In this document: positions 1 to 11,500 of the stretch, piece by piece
Numbering within the stretch: position 1 is the first letter of the stretch
Layout: each line of letters starts with the position of its first letter
Source of the DNA: Crotalaria pallida
Lineage: Eukaryota > Streptophyta > Magnoliopsida > Fabales > Fabaceae
Length of the DNA: 64,000 nucleotides
Assembly: GCA_037953625.1 (NCBI GenBank)
Contig: CM075656.1
Location: forward strand, 82,231,001-82,295,000
Direction: 5' to 3'
Made by a program: the position numbers and the translations under genes
The notes under the pieces: model-generated
The model's database searches: none
What the model was told of the DNA's origin: nothing
Seen by the model: only the letters and a program-made list of their open reading frames with translations

Positions 1-2361
1 CCAACCATCAAGGCGAGAATGAAGCTTGTCCACAAGAGGGAGGAAAAGGCTTCGATTTACTCTACCAGTCACCAGTGGAAAGCCCAAGTAGACACCAAGA
101 TCGCTACAAAATGAAATTTTAACATCATTCCTGAAGCCATCAAGGACATTTCTGTGGACACCAACATAAGCAAACCCTTTCGATTTCTCGTAATTGACCT
201 TCATTCCAGAGGCCATACAAAAATCCTCAAGCACTCTGACCACCACTCGACGCTGGCTTGCCTTAGCTCTACAGAAGAGAAAGACATCATCTGCAAAAAG
301 GAGGTGTGATATCTGCGGACCACCACGAGATACACTAACCGGCAACCACTCTCGCTCCTCCACCTTAATATTAATAAGAGATGACAACTTCTCCATGCAT
401 AGAACAAAAAAATAAGGTGACATAGGGTCGCCCTGGCGAAGACCACGAGACGGAGCAAAACTCTCTAGTCTTTCCCCATTCCACAAAACCGAGAGGGTAG
501 AAGATCGAACACACTGCATTACTAAAGAAATGCACATATTTGGAAAGCCAAAATCCTCAAGAGTATTTTGCAAAAAATCCCAATTAACCCTATCGTAAGC
601 TTTTTCCATGTCAACCTTAAAGGCTACCGAACCCACCTTGCTCTTAGAATGTTTCATAAAGTGGATTAACTCTTGGGAAATGATAGCATTATCCGACGTT
701 CCTCTACCCGGTATGAAGCTACTCTGAAGGGGCCCAATTAGAGAATGCATAAAAGGTCTCATTCTATTCACCATGACCTTGGTGATTATTTTGTACGCCA
801 CATTGCATAACCCAATGGGACGGAATTTCTTAAACTCCGTAGGGTGCTGAACCTTAGGAATAAGGACTAGAAGTGTCTCACAAAGACGCTGGTCCACTGT
901 ACCAGTAGAGAACACATCCGCCACCAACTTCCAAACATCATTCCCCACAACATCCCAGTACTTCTTGAAGAAGAACGGTTGAAACCCATCTGGCCCGGGA
1001 GCCTTATATAATTTAAGGGACATGACATCATTCCTCACTTCCTCAAAAGTGACTGGGCTTTGAAGTTGCTCCCTGCCCTCATCCGTCAAACGAGTAATAG
1101 GTACATACCGAAGGGCATGAGGTGAAGCACCAATCGGGCTAGCAAATAGCTTATTGTAGAAACTATTAGCCTCTTGTTTAAGAATCTCATCTTGAACACA
1201 CCATGACCCATCTTCCAAAAATAGCCCATGAATACGGTTCCTTTTCCTCCGGATAACTATCTGAGTATGAAAAAATTTCGTGTTCCGATCACCATGTTTC
1301 ACCCAATTCTCTCTTGATTTTTGAAACCAAAACACCTCCTCTTGAGCAAGAATAGAAGAGTGCACATTTTGTAAATCCCGCTCCAGCATGAGCAAATCAT
1401 GACTCCTTCTAAAATCCAGTTCACACTGAACACCCGCAAGCCTAGCCTCCACCCTTCTTTTGTTTCTGAAAATATTACCAAAAATATTACTATTAAACCT
1501 TTGGGCATCAACCTTAACCTGTTCTAGCTTATCCCAAATCAGCTGACCATTAGCTCTCCAGGCGTCGGTCACTACCCTCGGGAATTTAGGATGAAGAGTC
1601 CAAGCAGCCTGAAACCGAAAGGGCCTTTTATGACGCGGAGGCACTGTACCACCACAACGAAGCAACAAGGGTGAGTGGTCTGACTGAATTCTACAAAGGT
1701 TCTCAATGTAAGCCTCCGGGAATGAATGACGCCAACTAAGATCAGCAAGGACTCTATATAATCTCTTCAACATCAATCTAGAAGCACCTTCCCTCCTTGC
1801 CCAAGAAAATTTAGACCCCGTAGCACCTAAGTCAACAAGGTTGCTGCCCTCCATCATATTATGAAAGTTATCAGCTCTATGAGAAGAAAAGGAGCCGCCA
1901 CTCACCTCGGACGGAAGAAGAATCTCATTAAAATCACCAATTAGAAACCAAGGGAGAACAAATGAAGCACGAAGGTCAGTGAGATAAGTCCATAAATGCT
2001 CTCTGATACTAAGAACAGGACTACCATACACCGCACTACACAACCAGGAAGACTGATGAGCAGAAATTTGAATGGTAACACACTGATTAAAAACCTCAAC
2101 CACGTCCACCCTAAAACCAATATTCATCTTAAGAAGCACCCAAATACCACCAGAATGACCTTGAGCCTCACTAATCGCAACAGGCATAAAGTTAAGAGAA
2201 CTCCAAAAATGAGAAACCTTTGCAAACTGGATATGCGGTTCCAGAATGATAAAAATAGTTGGATCAAAATGCTGGATTAGATTCTTCACCTAGCGCTTGC
2301 CACGCTTTTTAGCAGCACCCCGCACATTCCAAGAGATAACTCTGAAATGTTGAAACTCCAT
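1..2361 (-). pseudogene. LINE ORF2: endonuclease + reverse transcriptase, one in-frame TAG, runs off window
   Basis: The frame starts at the ATG complementary to 2359-2361 and opens with the AP-endonuclease N-terminal signature ISWNVRGAA. A single in-frame TAG lies at 2290-2292 (codon 24). I read every triplet from 2289 to 1 in this frame and found no further stop, so 763 codons are open to the window edge. Endonuclease motifs GDFNEI (about 1921-1938) and SDHSPLL (about 1663-1682) are present. Reverse-transcriptase motifs include PGPDGF and the catalytic FADD at 286-297. The product would nick target DNA and prime reverse transcription there. The same TAG occurs in the second copy (47731-47733), so it predates the duplication. 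The C-terminal part lies outside the window. Confidence 0.85.
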
Positions 2362-2401
2362 TAAACAACAAGCAAAGAAAAAACGGCCTCCCCATGAGAG
2401 G

Positions 2402-2821
2402 TTACTGACCAGAGTCAAGGACCATTTCCGCTGCCTCGGAGCCACAAGACACACCCACACCTTCATGGTTAATATCTTTCTTTGTAGCCCCCAAAGTATC
2501 AACAGTGTCCACTAAGGAGGGGCTTGACTTCGACATGGTTCGGGGGTTTGGAGGTTTAAATTTCACTCCACCACCCTTGCCACCATTCAAACCAACACCA
2601 CCCAAGAGGTTAGGAGAGATCGAAATCCACGGCCCCAAGTCAAACCCTATCTGCTTAGGAGCCTTCGAGGAAGTAGACATCAAATTCAAACCACTTCCTA
2701 TAGAGTCCTTAGTAGCAGTAGGAATGTTTATGTTTGTTTGAACACGGTCTTGTTGCCTCAACTCACTGAGTTGCACGTCCTTAGACCGCGTTGCATGTAA
2801 GGTATCCCCATTACTGCATCT
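2402..2821 (-). pseudogene. LINE ORF1, C-terminal fragment (downstream of LARD insertion)
   Basis: This is an open minus-strand frame ending in a stop at 2402, about 40 bp before the ORF2 start. It continues the ORF1 coding sequence interrupted at 21318 by the LARD element; across the shared catct duplication the two halves keep the same frame. The segment is low-complexity, Gly/Lys/Pro rich and without a recognised domain, as is common for the ORF1 C-terminus. The homologous fragment of the second LINE is 47843-48262. Confidence 0.7.
2817..2821. repeat. Target-site duplication of LARD copy 1 (catct)
   Basis: CATCT stands immediately before the element start TGTAACACCC at 2822 and again at 21318-21322 after the element end TGTTACA. 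Five base pairs is the usual duplication for Ty3/gypsy integrases. It fixes both element boundaries and shows insertion into LINE ORF1. Confidence 0.95.
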
Positions 2822-3337
2822 TGTAACACCCAGCTTTTACTTAAAAATATTATTCAAAAGGTTTAAAGATTAAAATGGGGAAACTTAAAATTTATTTTCA
2901 TAAGCTAAGATTACACATGAAATTGGGTATTTCAATTACAATAAGAGTAGCGCAACATAAAATTTTCCTTCTTTCCGTAACTTCTTCTGCGACACTCTCT
3001 GATCCTCAAGCTCCTCTTCATTCACCTAAAATGTTAACCACATAAGGGTGAGACCTTTTCACAACACAGTGAATTAGAAGATAGTTAAAGAGCACTTAAG
3101 AGAAACTTAAGCATCATAATCAAATCAAGCCATGGATAACAAAATGCTCTACATTATCATTTTCCAAAATCATTTTCATTTTCCATTATAAACCATAAAA
3201 CGTGTGTCTTCTCACGGTCAGAGAACAACACACCCATCATATTACCGCATGTCTCCTCACGGTCAAAGGACAACATACCACTTATCTTTTAATTTGTACC
3301 ACTAGGACTTGGTTGCTCCTGCTAGGGCGTTTGTACA

Positions 3338-3643
3338 CCCATTAGGGACTTTATTCACCCATCAGGACTATCACCCACTAGGACTCACCCGTTAGGACTA
3401 ATACATATAATCTTTGCTCATACTCATTAAATTCCTTAGCATATTCAATTTACATACTTTATTCCTTTTCACATTTTCCAGTCTTTTAGTTTTCGTTGAA
3501 TTGATCATTTTGGGACATCGACTCCTAACGGGGCATTTACACCTAGTGGGGCGTTTTAGCCTGATGGGTACCTAGGCCCTAATGGGGCGTTTGTACACCT
3601 AGCAAAAACACCTAGTGTCCCAATGTCCCAATGATCAATTCAA
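3338..3643. repeat. Mirrored CCC-NNTA-GG motif arrays and flanking inverted repeat in LARD LTR
   Basis: Four variants occur in the order CCCATTAGG (3338), CCCATCAGG (3358), CCCACTAGG (3374), CCCGTTAGG (3388). Their exact reverse complements follow in mirror order at 3524, 3542, 3560 and 3578, each spaced 18 bp. GGGCGTTTGTACACC occurs as a direct repeat at 3325-3339 and 3585-3599. A separate inverted repeat pairs 3496-3518 with 3623-3643 (two-base length difference) and encloses the second array. The other three LARD LTRs carry the same structure. Confidence 0.85.
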
Positions 3644-4995
3644 CCGTCCATATCAATCCAAACACATTCACCACAAACCACACAATTCAATTAGCCATTT
3701 ATAACAAGTAGCAATCATCCACATTCATGCATTCACATCATTCTCAATTTCAACATCACATAACTACGCATAATTAACATCGTTTATATTCCAGTAATAT
3801 TCGTCAATGTAATTCACCCACGCCTACATTCCAAACTATGTCTAAAACCCAATTTTCAAGCATCCTAAATAAACATGTTCATCATTACCTAAACAATTAT
3901 CATTAGCCATGAAATATCCTTATGCCTACTAATCCTCTTACCACTCACTAGCTTGCATGATTGACTGACTCATAATTAATTACTTATTCTTAATTATACC
4001 CTTATATTCATTAGTCATTTCACCATCTCATAACCAACATTATTAATTTACCTCATTAGTTAACACTTAGCCATTTATATATTCATTTTACACACATTGC
4101 AAACATAACACCGATCAACAAACAACATATATTCACAGAATCAGTCGACATACTCAGGTATGTCTCAGCATGCTTAAATATAAGTAAACTCCCTAGGGTT
4201 CTTCACTTCCTACATTTACAACATGCATAAGGGGATTGTTAGCAATTTTATGACAATTAAGTTAAATCATTAAATTAATCCAAATTACTTTCATTCTTCT
4301 TAAACCAACTTATAACTGGTGCTATTTTGCTACCCACAACCCAATTCAACTACTTAGCCCAAATCCTATTATATACCCCAACTATCCCTAACTCAAAGTG
4401 TGGAAAAGAGACTCCCCTTACCTTAGAGAGGGAGAAAGCCCACACAAAGCTCCAAAGACACCAAATCTACACCGGATCTACCTTGACTCCATGCCTCTAG
4501 ATCGTTTTCCACTTCATTCTTCAAGATTGGAGGAGAGAGAAAGCAAACCCTTGGAGAGAGAGAGAGAGAGGGACCACGAATGAGAGGGAGAGCTTGAGGG
4601 AGAAGGTGGGTCTCATGATTATAGGCTATGAAGGGAGGGTTTGATGGTTTATGGTGGTTTTGTGTTGGTGGTGTGGGTTGTTGATGGAGATGGGAGTGAA
4701 GGAGAGAGAAAGAGCCATGGGGGTGAGAGAGAAGGATAATCACCATGGACAAGGAAGAGAAGAAGAAAACATGAAGGAGGAGATGAGAAACTTGCCATGG
4801 AGGAGGATTCATGGTGTTTGATGATGGTTTGGAATGGAGGAAAGGGAGACAAATGCGTGTGAAGGGATAAGAAGAGAGAGAGAGGATCGAGCAAATGAGA
4901 GGGGAGAAGGTGTGTGGCTGAAATAGAGGATAAGGGGGTGGAAATTACGTTTCTGCCCCCAAACTTTATTTTTATTTTCTGCATCAGACCTGAAA

Positions 4996-5248
4996 TAATC
5001 GATTACTTACAAAGAGTAATCGATTATTTTACCTCAATAATCGATTATTTCCTCCAATTAACCGATTATTTTTGTTGCATCACACAAAAACCAGAGCACT
5101 GATAATCGATTAATGGACCCCAAATAATCGATTAACACCTGAGATAATCGATTATTTCCTTAAGAGTAATCGATTAAAAATGCTGCAACATTTAAGTGTT
5201 TTCACCAGAGGGCTAGTAATCGATTAACCCCTACAGAGTAATCGATTA
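4996..5248. repeat. Phased palindrome array TAATCGATTA (LARD LTR, copy 1)
   Basis: The 10-bp perfect palindrome TAATCGATTA starts at 4996, 5017, 5038, 5059 (degenerate TAACCGATTA), 5103, 5125, 5145, 5167, 5217 and 5239. Intervals inside the three clusters are 21, 21, 21; 22, 20, 22; and 22 bp, about two helical turns. Spacer sequences are unrelated to each other, so this is not simple tandem-repeat expansion. Function is not known to me; a dimeric DNA-binding protein is one inference. Confidence 0.9.
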
Positions 5249-5391
5249 CTCTAGTGAAAACTCCTATTTGGCCAATTCTAACTCTAAAACATAACACTTA
5301 ACTCCTACCCATGATTTTCCTATGGTTCTTATCATAATTTCTAGCTTAGGTTTTCCTAATTAATCATGGAATTAAATTTTGGGATGTTACA

Positions 5392-5405
5392 ATTCTCCCC
5401 CACTT
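5392..5405 (-). other. Polypurine tract of LARD copy 1
   Basis: On the minus strand AAGTGGGGGAGAAT lies directly before the 3' LTR start TGTAACATCCC, the expected place for plus-strand DNA priming. It confirms the element orientation. Confidence 0.8.
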
Positions 5406-5408
5406 ATT

Positions 5409-5430
5409 GGAATTTCGTCCCCGAAATTCC
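5409..5430. other. Perfect stem-loop beside the PPT (LARD copy 1)
   Basis: GGAATTTCG (5409-5417), loop TCCC, then CGAAATTCC (5422-5430). The core is shared with the Tekay element at 33601-33620 and with LARD copy 2 at 50842-50863. In the Tekay element this position corresponds to the sequence just after the polyprotein stop. Confidence 0.85.
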
Positions 5431-5906
5431 GCTTAAAATCCTTAATTGGAGAACCATCCCGAAAAAGGGTTTCTAAAATTACGCTACCTACTTCGCTTGG
5501 TTCTACTCCCCCACTTGGAATTGGCATACCATTCAACATGAATGTGCCACAAGACTCCTGCACTCATTGAAGAGTGCCGACTATGGTTTAATTTGGGTCA
5601 ACCTCTAGGCTACTATTCTAACAGATTTCTAAGGTTAACTGGCTTTCCTCCGGAATCCTACTTCGAAGGTTGGACAGGGCACTTGAAAACACTCTAAACA
5701 CTATTACCCTACAGGATTGGTTATACTCTAACTCCAAATCCTACCACTTATGTTCTAAATCTCAACTCTAATCAAACACATCCATCATTCACACAAACAT
5801 AAATCATGTAAGCATCATTCCAGGGGCAAACATTCACAACAGCAATCCACAACATCTTACACCTTAAACCTAAACATGACTCGACTTGGCTTTCTTCCTT
5901 ACTATT

Positions 5907-5911
5907 CCTAG
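5907..5911. repeat. Target-site duplication of the Athila element (cctag)
   Basis: CCTAG precedes the element at 5907-5911 and follows it at 16028-16032. LARD copy 2 has the uninterrupted site with a single CCTAG near 51340, a natural empty-site control. Confidence 0.95.
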
Positions 5912-7033
5912 TGATCGAGACCGTACCCGATACAAATAAAAACAGTTTAAGTATAGTACTAGGAAGTGACTCCTAGGTCGTCTCCCAAGGAATATCTTAT
6001 CAAGCAAAAGGTCGAACACATAGTATGCACAGAAAACAGGGGGGTTTTTTTTTGTATTGAATATTGAATAATTGAAATCAAAACAGAATTAAATTAAAAC
6101 GAAGAAACAGATAAGGAAAAGCAGATAAACCCCTTTGGCTCGCGTTCACAACTCTATCATCGGTCACAAAAGATCAATTTCTTTCCTCTTCACTGTCCAA
6201 CTCGTGAGAATTAAATACTAAGCGAAAATTCAATTCTCACCCCAAAACCCAAACCTCTAATTAAGCATTAAAAGCCAAAGCATGGAGTTTTTACGAGTTT
6301 GCATAAATTAAGCATTCATACACATGGATTATCTCTATAGAATGGAACTAAGCGAACCATAACATATCAATAAGCATGAAAACAGTGAATAAAAACGAAA
6401 TAGCATTAAGAACAAAACCTCAAGAGTATGTGATACATTACCAAAGGGATTTAACCTAAGAGTTTAGCCTTCCATGAAGAAAAATACCAAAAACGTGTAG
6501 AAAAGGGAAGAGAGAGAAACCCTAGCAGCCACCACAAGCTTGGAGAGCAAAACTAAGCCCTCTCTATGAGAGAGAATGTAAAAAACGTGGAATGATTAGT
6601 GGCTCCTAGGGTTTACACGAATTTGGCTTTTTAAATCACAAAACGGGCCTAAATCATGGGCCCAAATCCTAAGGAAAGCTTATCTCTAAATTAAATCTAA
6701 AAATATCCTATAGATAAAATCTAAATCTTAAAAGATATAGCTAAATCTCAACTAATCCTAAAGATAGATTACAATCTTCACTTCATCATATATCTTCTCT
6801 TCCAACATTAAATCTTCATTCCCAAAATGTCCAAAAAGCCCTTGTGCCAAATATGACCTGAAAATAGAAAAAGAATTAATTAGGCTAAATAATCCCAAAT
6901 TAAACAATATTCAGAATATTAGTCCAATAAACTCTAAATCACTAAATCAAGCTAAACAATGTCAAATAGGCAACAAGTATCAATAATAGGAGTAAAATAA
7001 TGCAAGGAATAATGGGAAATAAAATGCTCATCA
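5912..7033 (-). repeat. Athila LTR (element 3' LTR)
   Basis: 1122 bp with intact TG...CA ends (TGATCGAGACC ... TGCTCATCA on the + strand). The match to 14906-16027 is nearly perfect. Confidence 0.93.
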
Positions 7034-8528
7034 AATACCCCCACACTTATCCTTTTGCACTCCTGGGCAAAACTAAGAATTAGGACTGAGAAAATCAATA
7101 TGCACCAAAGTGAATCATGTAACAAGATTACTAAAACTAATGAATGCAAACCTAAGAGATTACATACTTCACAATGAATTCTAGGAAATGCAAAGAAATG
7201 GGCAAAATCGAGCACACGAAGAGAATAAGGACCAAAGAATCAAAGCATCCATGAACATCATCCAATTATTTCAAATATGCAAAGAAAACCAATGACATCA
7301 AGAGGGTAGTCACAAAGATGATAGAAACTCACAAGGATCACTCAATAGTGTTTACACTCAAGTGTTTAAGGTTAATCAGTGTTTACACTCAAGGCACATC
7401 ATGAAAAACAAACACAACCATAGGCTTGACAAGCCTCTAACATCAACAATCAACACACATGCACATTAAGATCAAAAGGTCTTTTCAGGGTTGTAATGGG
7501 GCCAAGGACAAGGTAGGATAAAAATATGGGAAATGTAGCTAAAACCCAGGGAATAGAGGAGCAATGGGGAACAAGTAAAAAAAATAAGCACAATCCACCC
7601 CAGAATGAAATGGTAAACATAACAACAACCTCTAATTTCAATCCTCCATGCCTCAATCAACCTTTTATTCCATTTTTTTTTCTTCTTCTTCTTTCTTTCT
7701 TTTTTTTTTCATCATTCATTTTTTCAATTTTTTTTTCATTGCAGAACTTCATGAACGAAAGGAAAGAAGAAACAACAAAAATGGCATAATGAGATAAAGC
7801 CATAATTACATCACCGACCATAGAGGCAAAACCCAGAACTCACAAGAGATGAAGAACAAAGCACCCTCGCTTACTTAATACCCATTCCCAAAACAATTCC
7901 AAAGCTCCAACATTCCCTAAGGTTAGGACAATCATGGTTTTTCAGTCATAGGCTTGTAATGAGCTAAAGAACAAAGAAAAGGGATATAAAGGCTCAAAGG
8001 GGCTATCAAAGGATAAATTCATTCAAGGTAGGCTCATATGGCTAGTGGCTTATTCAAGAAAAAAAACAATGCCTAAATCATTTCAAAATGTGCATGGGAA
8101 TATCAAGTATCAACAAGAGTCAAGTCAAGTTCTAGAGTGCAAGTAATCCAGAGTGCAATCACACATGAAAGAAAAATTAGGTGGCATATATAGCAATCCA
8201 CCCACAATTAAGGCTCAAATCCTCACAAAAGGGACAATTCTATCACAATGTTACCACCTCTTAATTATCAAAAGCAACTTTACACACAGAAATGCATGAA
8301 TTCAGACACAAGATACCAAGACTCTACTAAAATGAAGCAAAAACATGCAAGAAAATGCCCAAAACTTAGCGAAACCTAAAAAATCAAAACAAAAATATGC
8401 AACCTAAACTACTCTCCCCCCACACTTAAATCACACATTGTCCTCAATGGAACACAAATAGAAGAATCAGACAGATATAGACAAGTGCAATAAAAAGAGT
8501 AAGGAAGGAGAAAAGAAGACTCCCGAAA
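7034..8528 (-). other. Athila 3' non-coding region and polypurine tract
   Basis: About 1.5 kb between the pol stop and the 3' LTR. The polypurine tract AAGTGTGGGGGTATT (minus strand) occupies 7034-7048. A pyrimidine-rich, T-rich stretch lies at about 7665-7740. Many Athila elements have an envelope-like ORF here; I see no frame long enough to support one, so this copy either belongs to a lineage without it or has lost it. Confidence 0.7.
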
Positions 8529-11500
8529 TCATGGTGGGTCAAAAATGGGGTCGACCAATGAGGCCTCCTCCACAGGTGCATCATCCAAAGAAGGGGTAGT
8601 GAGGAAAGGCTTGAGTCGGTGGCCATTGACTTTGAAGCTCTTGTCTGTGGACTCACTCTTGATCTCCACAGTGCCATAAGGAAACACCTGGGTGACTACA
8701 AACGGTCCAATCCATTTAGAGCGGAGCTTTCCACTCATGAGTCCAAGCCTAGAGTTGTAGAGCAACACTTTTTGACCAACCAAGAACTCCTTTCTGCAAA
8801 TTGAGCTATCATGGAGCTTCTTGGTCTTCTCTTTGTAGAACTTGGAATTCTCATAGGCCTCCAAACGGATCTCATCTAGCTCACTCAACTGCAGCTTCCT
8901 CTCCTCACCCGCTTGATCAAGAGCTAAGTTACATTGCTTCACAGCCCAATATGCACGGTGCTCTATCTCCACAGGCAGGTGGCATGCCTTACCAAAAACA
9001 ACCCGATAAGGTGACATCCCTATGGGTGCCTTGTAAGCAGTCCGATGGGCCCATAGAGCATCCTCCAATCGTGTGCTCCAATCCTTTCTATTAGGCTTCA
9101 CCATCTTCTCCAAAATCCGCTTGATCTCTCTGTTTGAAATCTCAGCTTGCCCATTGGTTTGGGGGTGATATGGTGTAGAAACTTTGTGCACAACCCCATA
9201 CTTCTTGAGCAAAGCTTGCATGGATCTATTGCAGAAGTGTGTGCCTTGATCACTGACTATGGCTCTAGGTATGCCAAACCTGCAAAGGATATTAGTCCTG
9301 ACAAAATCTACAACAACCTGAGCATCATTAGTCCTGGTGGCCTTAGCTTCCACCCATTTGGATACATAATCCACAGCAAGTAAGATATAATAAAAACCAA
9401 AAGAAACAGGAAAGGGACCCATGAAATCTATACCCCAGACATCAAACACCTCACAGAACAACATAGGTTGTTGCGGCATCTGTTGCCTCCAAAATAGGGC
9501 GCCTCCTGCTCTTTGACATTGCTCACATGAGCTGCAGATTTTGCTTGCATCCTTGAAGATGGTAGGCCAATAAAATCCAGAATCCAGCACCTTTCGTGAT
9601 GTCCTTTGAGTGCCAAGGTGGCCTCCAACTGGTGAAGCATGGCAAAATTGGAGAACCGATTGGATCTCCTGGTCTGGAATGCACCTGCGAATGACCTGAT
9701 CACTGCAAAAACGCCACAAATAGGGGTCATCCCATACATAATACTTGGCATCGCTCTTCAATTTGTCTCTTTGAGCTTTGGATGCCAATGGTGGAAAAAC
9801 AGATGCAACTATATAATTTACAATATCAGCAAACCAAGGAATAAGGGGAGGGGGATGTGAAACATGCAAAACTAAAAGCTGCTCATCCGGGAAGTCATCC
9901 CGGATAGGAAATGCATCCTCCTCTCTCTCTATTCTGCTCAAGTGGTCTGCGACAAGGTTATGCGCACCACTCCGATCCTGAATCTCAAGATCAAACTCCT
10001 GGAGGAGCAACATCCATCTAATCAACCTAGGTTTTGAATCTGTCTTTTTCAAAAGATACTTCAGAGCAGCATGATCAGTATACACCACAACCTTAGAACC
10101 TAACAGATATGATCTAAACTTATCAAGTGCAAAGACAATGGCTAACAGCTCTTTTTCAGTTGTGGTGTAATTAACTTGTGTTGAATCTAAAGTCCTAGAT
10201 GCATAATAAATCACATGAGACATCTTACCAACCCTTTGGGAGAGAACTGCTCCCAAAGCATAATTCGAGGCATCGGTCATGAGCTCAAATGGGAGAGTCC
10301 AGTCAGGTGGTTGGATGATGGGAGTGGTGGTGAGTGCTCTCTTTAGCTCATCAAATGCCTTCTTGCATTGGTCTCCAAACTCAAATGTGGTATCCTTTTG
10401 AAGCAAGTTGGATAGTGGAAGGGCTATCTTGCTAAAGTTCTGAATAAACCTGCGATAGAAACCTGCATGGCCAAGAAAAGAACGCACCTCTCGCACGCAA
10501 GAGGGGTAAGGCAAATGTGATATTACATGCAGCTTAGCAGGGTCAACCTCTATGCCCTTATGCGAAATAATGTGCCCTAAGACTATGCCTTGTTCTACCA
10601 TAAAATGACATTTTTCAAAATTCAAGACAAGGTTAGTCTCAATGCACCTATTAAGCACCTTAGACAAACTATCAAGACATGCATCAAAAGAGGAACCATA
10701 TACACTAAAATCATCCATGAAGACCTCTATGCAATGCTCAAGTAAGTCATTAAAAATACTCATCATACATCTTTGAAAAGTGCCAGGAGCATTGCATAGG
10801 CCAAAAGGCATCTTCCTATAAGCAAATGTACCAAAAGGACAGGTAAATGTGGTCTTATGTTGGTCCTCTGGTGCAATACAGATTTGGAAATAACCAGAGA
10901 AACCATCTAAAAAGCAATAGTGAGATTTACCTGCCAGGCGCTCCAACATCTGATCAATGTAGGGAAGAGGAAAGTGATCCTTGCGGGTCGCCTGGTTGAG
11001 CTTCCTATAATCAATGCAGACTCTCCAACTGTTCTGCACTCTAGTGGGAATCAGCTCATCCTTCTCATTTTTGACAACTGTCACCCCAGACTTCTTGGGA
11101 ACTACTTGAACCGGGCTTACCCAAGTGCTGTCTGAAATGGGGTAGATAATGCCAGCTTGCAGCAGGTTGGTGACCTCTTTCTTCACCACATCAAGAATCT
11201 GGGGGTTCAACCGTCTCTGGGGTTGTCTCACTAGTTTAGCCCCATCCTCCAATAAAATCCGATGCATGCACATGGAGGGGCTAATACCAGGTATGTCTGC
11301 TAAAGTCAATCCTATTGCCCTTTTGTTTGCTCTAATCACATCCAGCAGCTGCTTCTCTTGATCAACAGAAAGGGAGGTAGAGATGATCACTGGAAGTTTC
11401 TGCTCATCCTCCAAGTAAGCATATTTGAGATGAGGAGGAAGGGGCTTCAGGTCCAATAAAGGTGCCTGCATCACAGATGGAACTAAAGGAGCAGCAGAAT

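Larger units (their letters stand above)
2822..5391 (-). repeat. LARD copy 1 LTR (element 3' LTR)
   Basis: 2570 bp, starting TGTAACACCC and ending GGGATGTTACA on the + strand; nearly identical to 18750-21317. Sub-structure: two direct repeats around CTCACGGTCA (about 3210-3280), mirrored CCC..TAGG arrays (3338-3396 and 3524-3586), a purine-rich GA block (about 4540-4900, CT-rich on the element sense strand), and the TAATCGATTA array (4996-5248). In element orientation the palindrome array lies about 145-395 bp inside the LTR 5' end, where U3 regulatory sequence is expected. Confidence 0.93.
5392..5911 (-). other. LARD copy 1 internal region, PPT-proximal part, non-coding
   Basis: About 520 bp between the LTR and the Athila insertion point. 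It holds the polypurine tract and a perfect 9-bp stem with a TCCC loop at 5409-5430. I see no credible gene; the short open frame across 5379-5570 starts inside the LTR and has no recognisable content. Confidence 0.8.

Noticed and set aside
2505..2741. Plus-strand 78-aa frame seen in both LINE copies (also 47946-48182)
   Set aside because: It is the complement of the ORF1 C-terminus, a shadow frame.
4423..4984. Sense-strand frames of about 110-130 aa in the LARD LTR, one with a signal-peptide-like start, also seen in the other LARD LTRs
   Set aside because: They run through a CT-rich low-complexity tract, one copy has lost the start and the copies are too recent for conservation to mean selection.
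4996..5248. Regularly spaced short repeats that could suggest a CRISPR array
   Set aside because: Repeats are only 10 bp, spacers about 11 bp, the setting is a plant LTR, and there are no cas genes.
5379..5570. 63-aa frame across the LARD LTR/PPT boundary (also 50812-51003)
   Set aside because: Spans the LTR end and the PPT, opposite to the element sense; no coding evidence.
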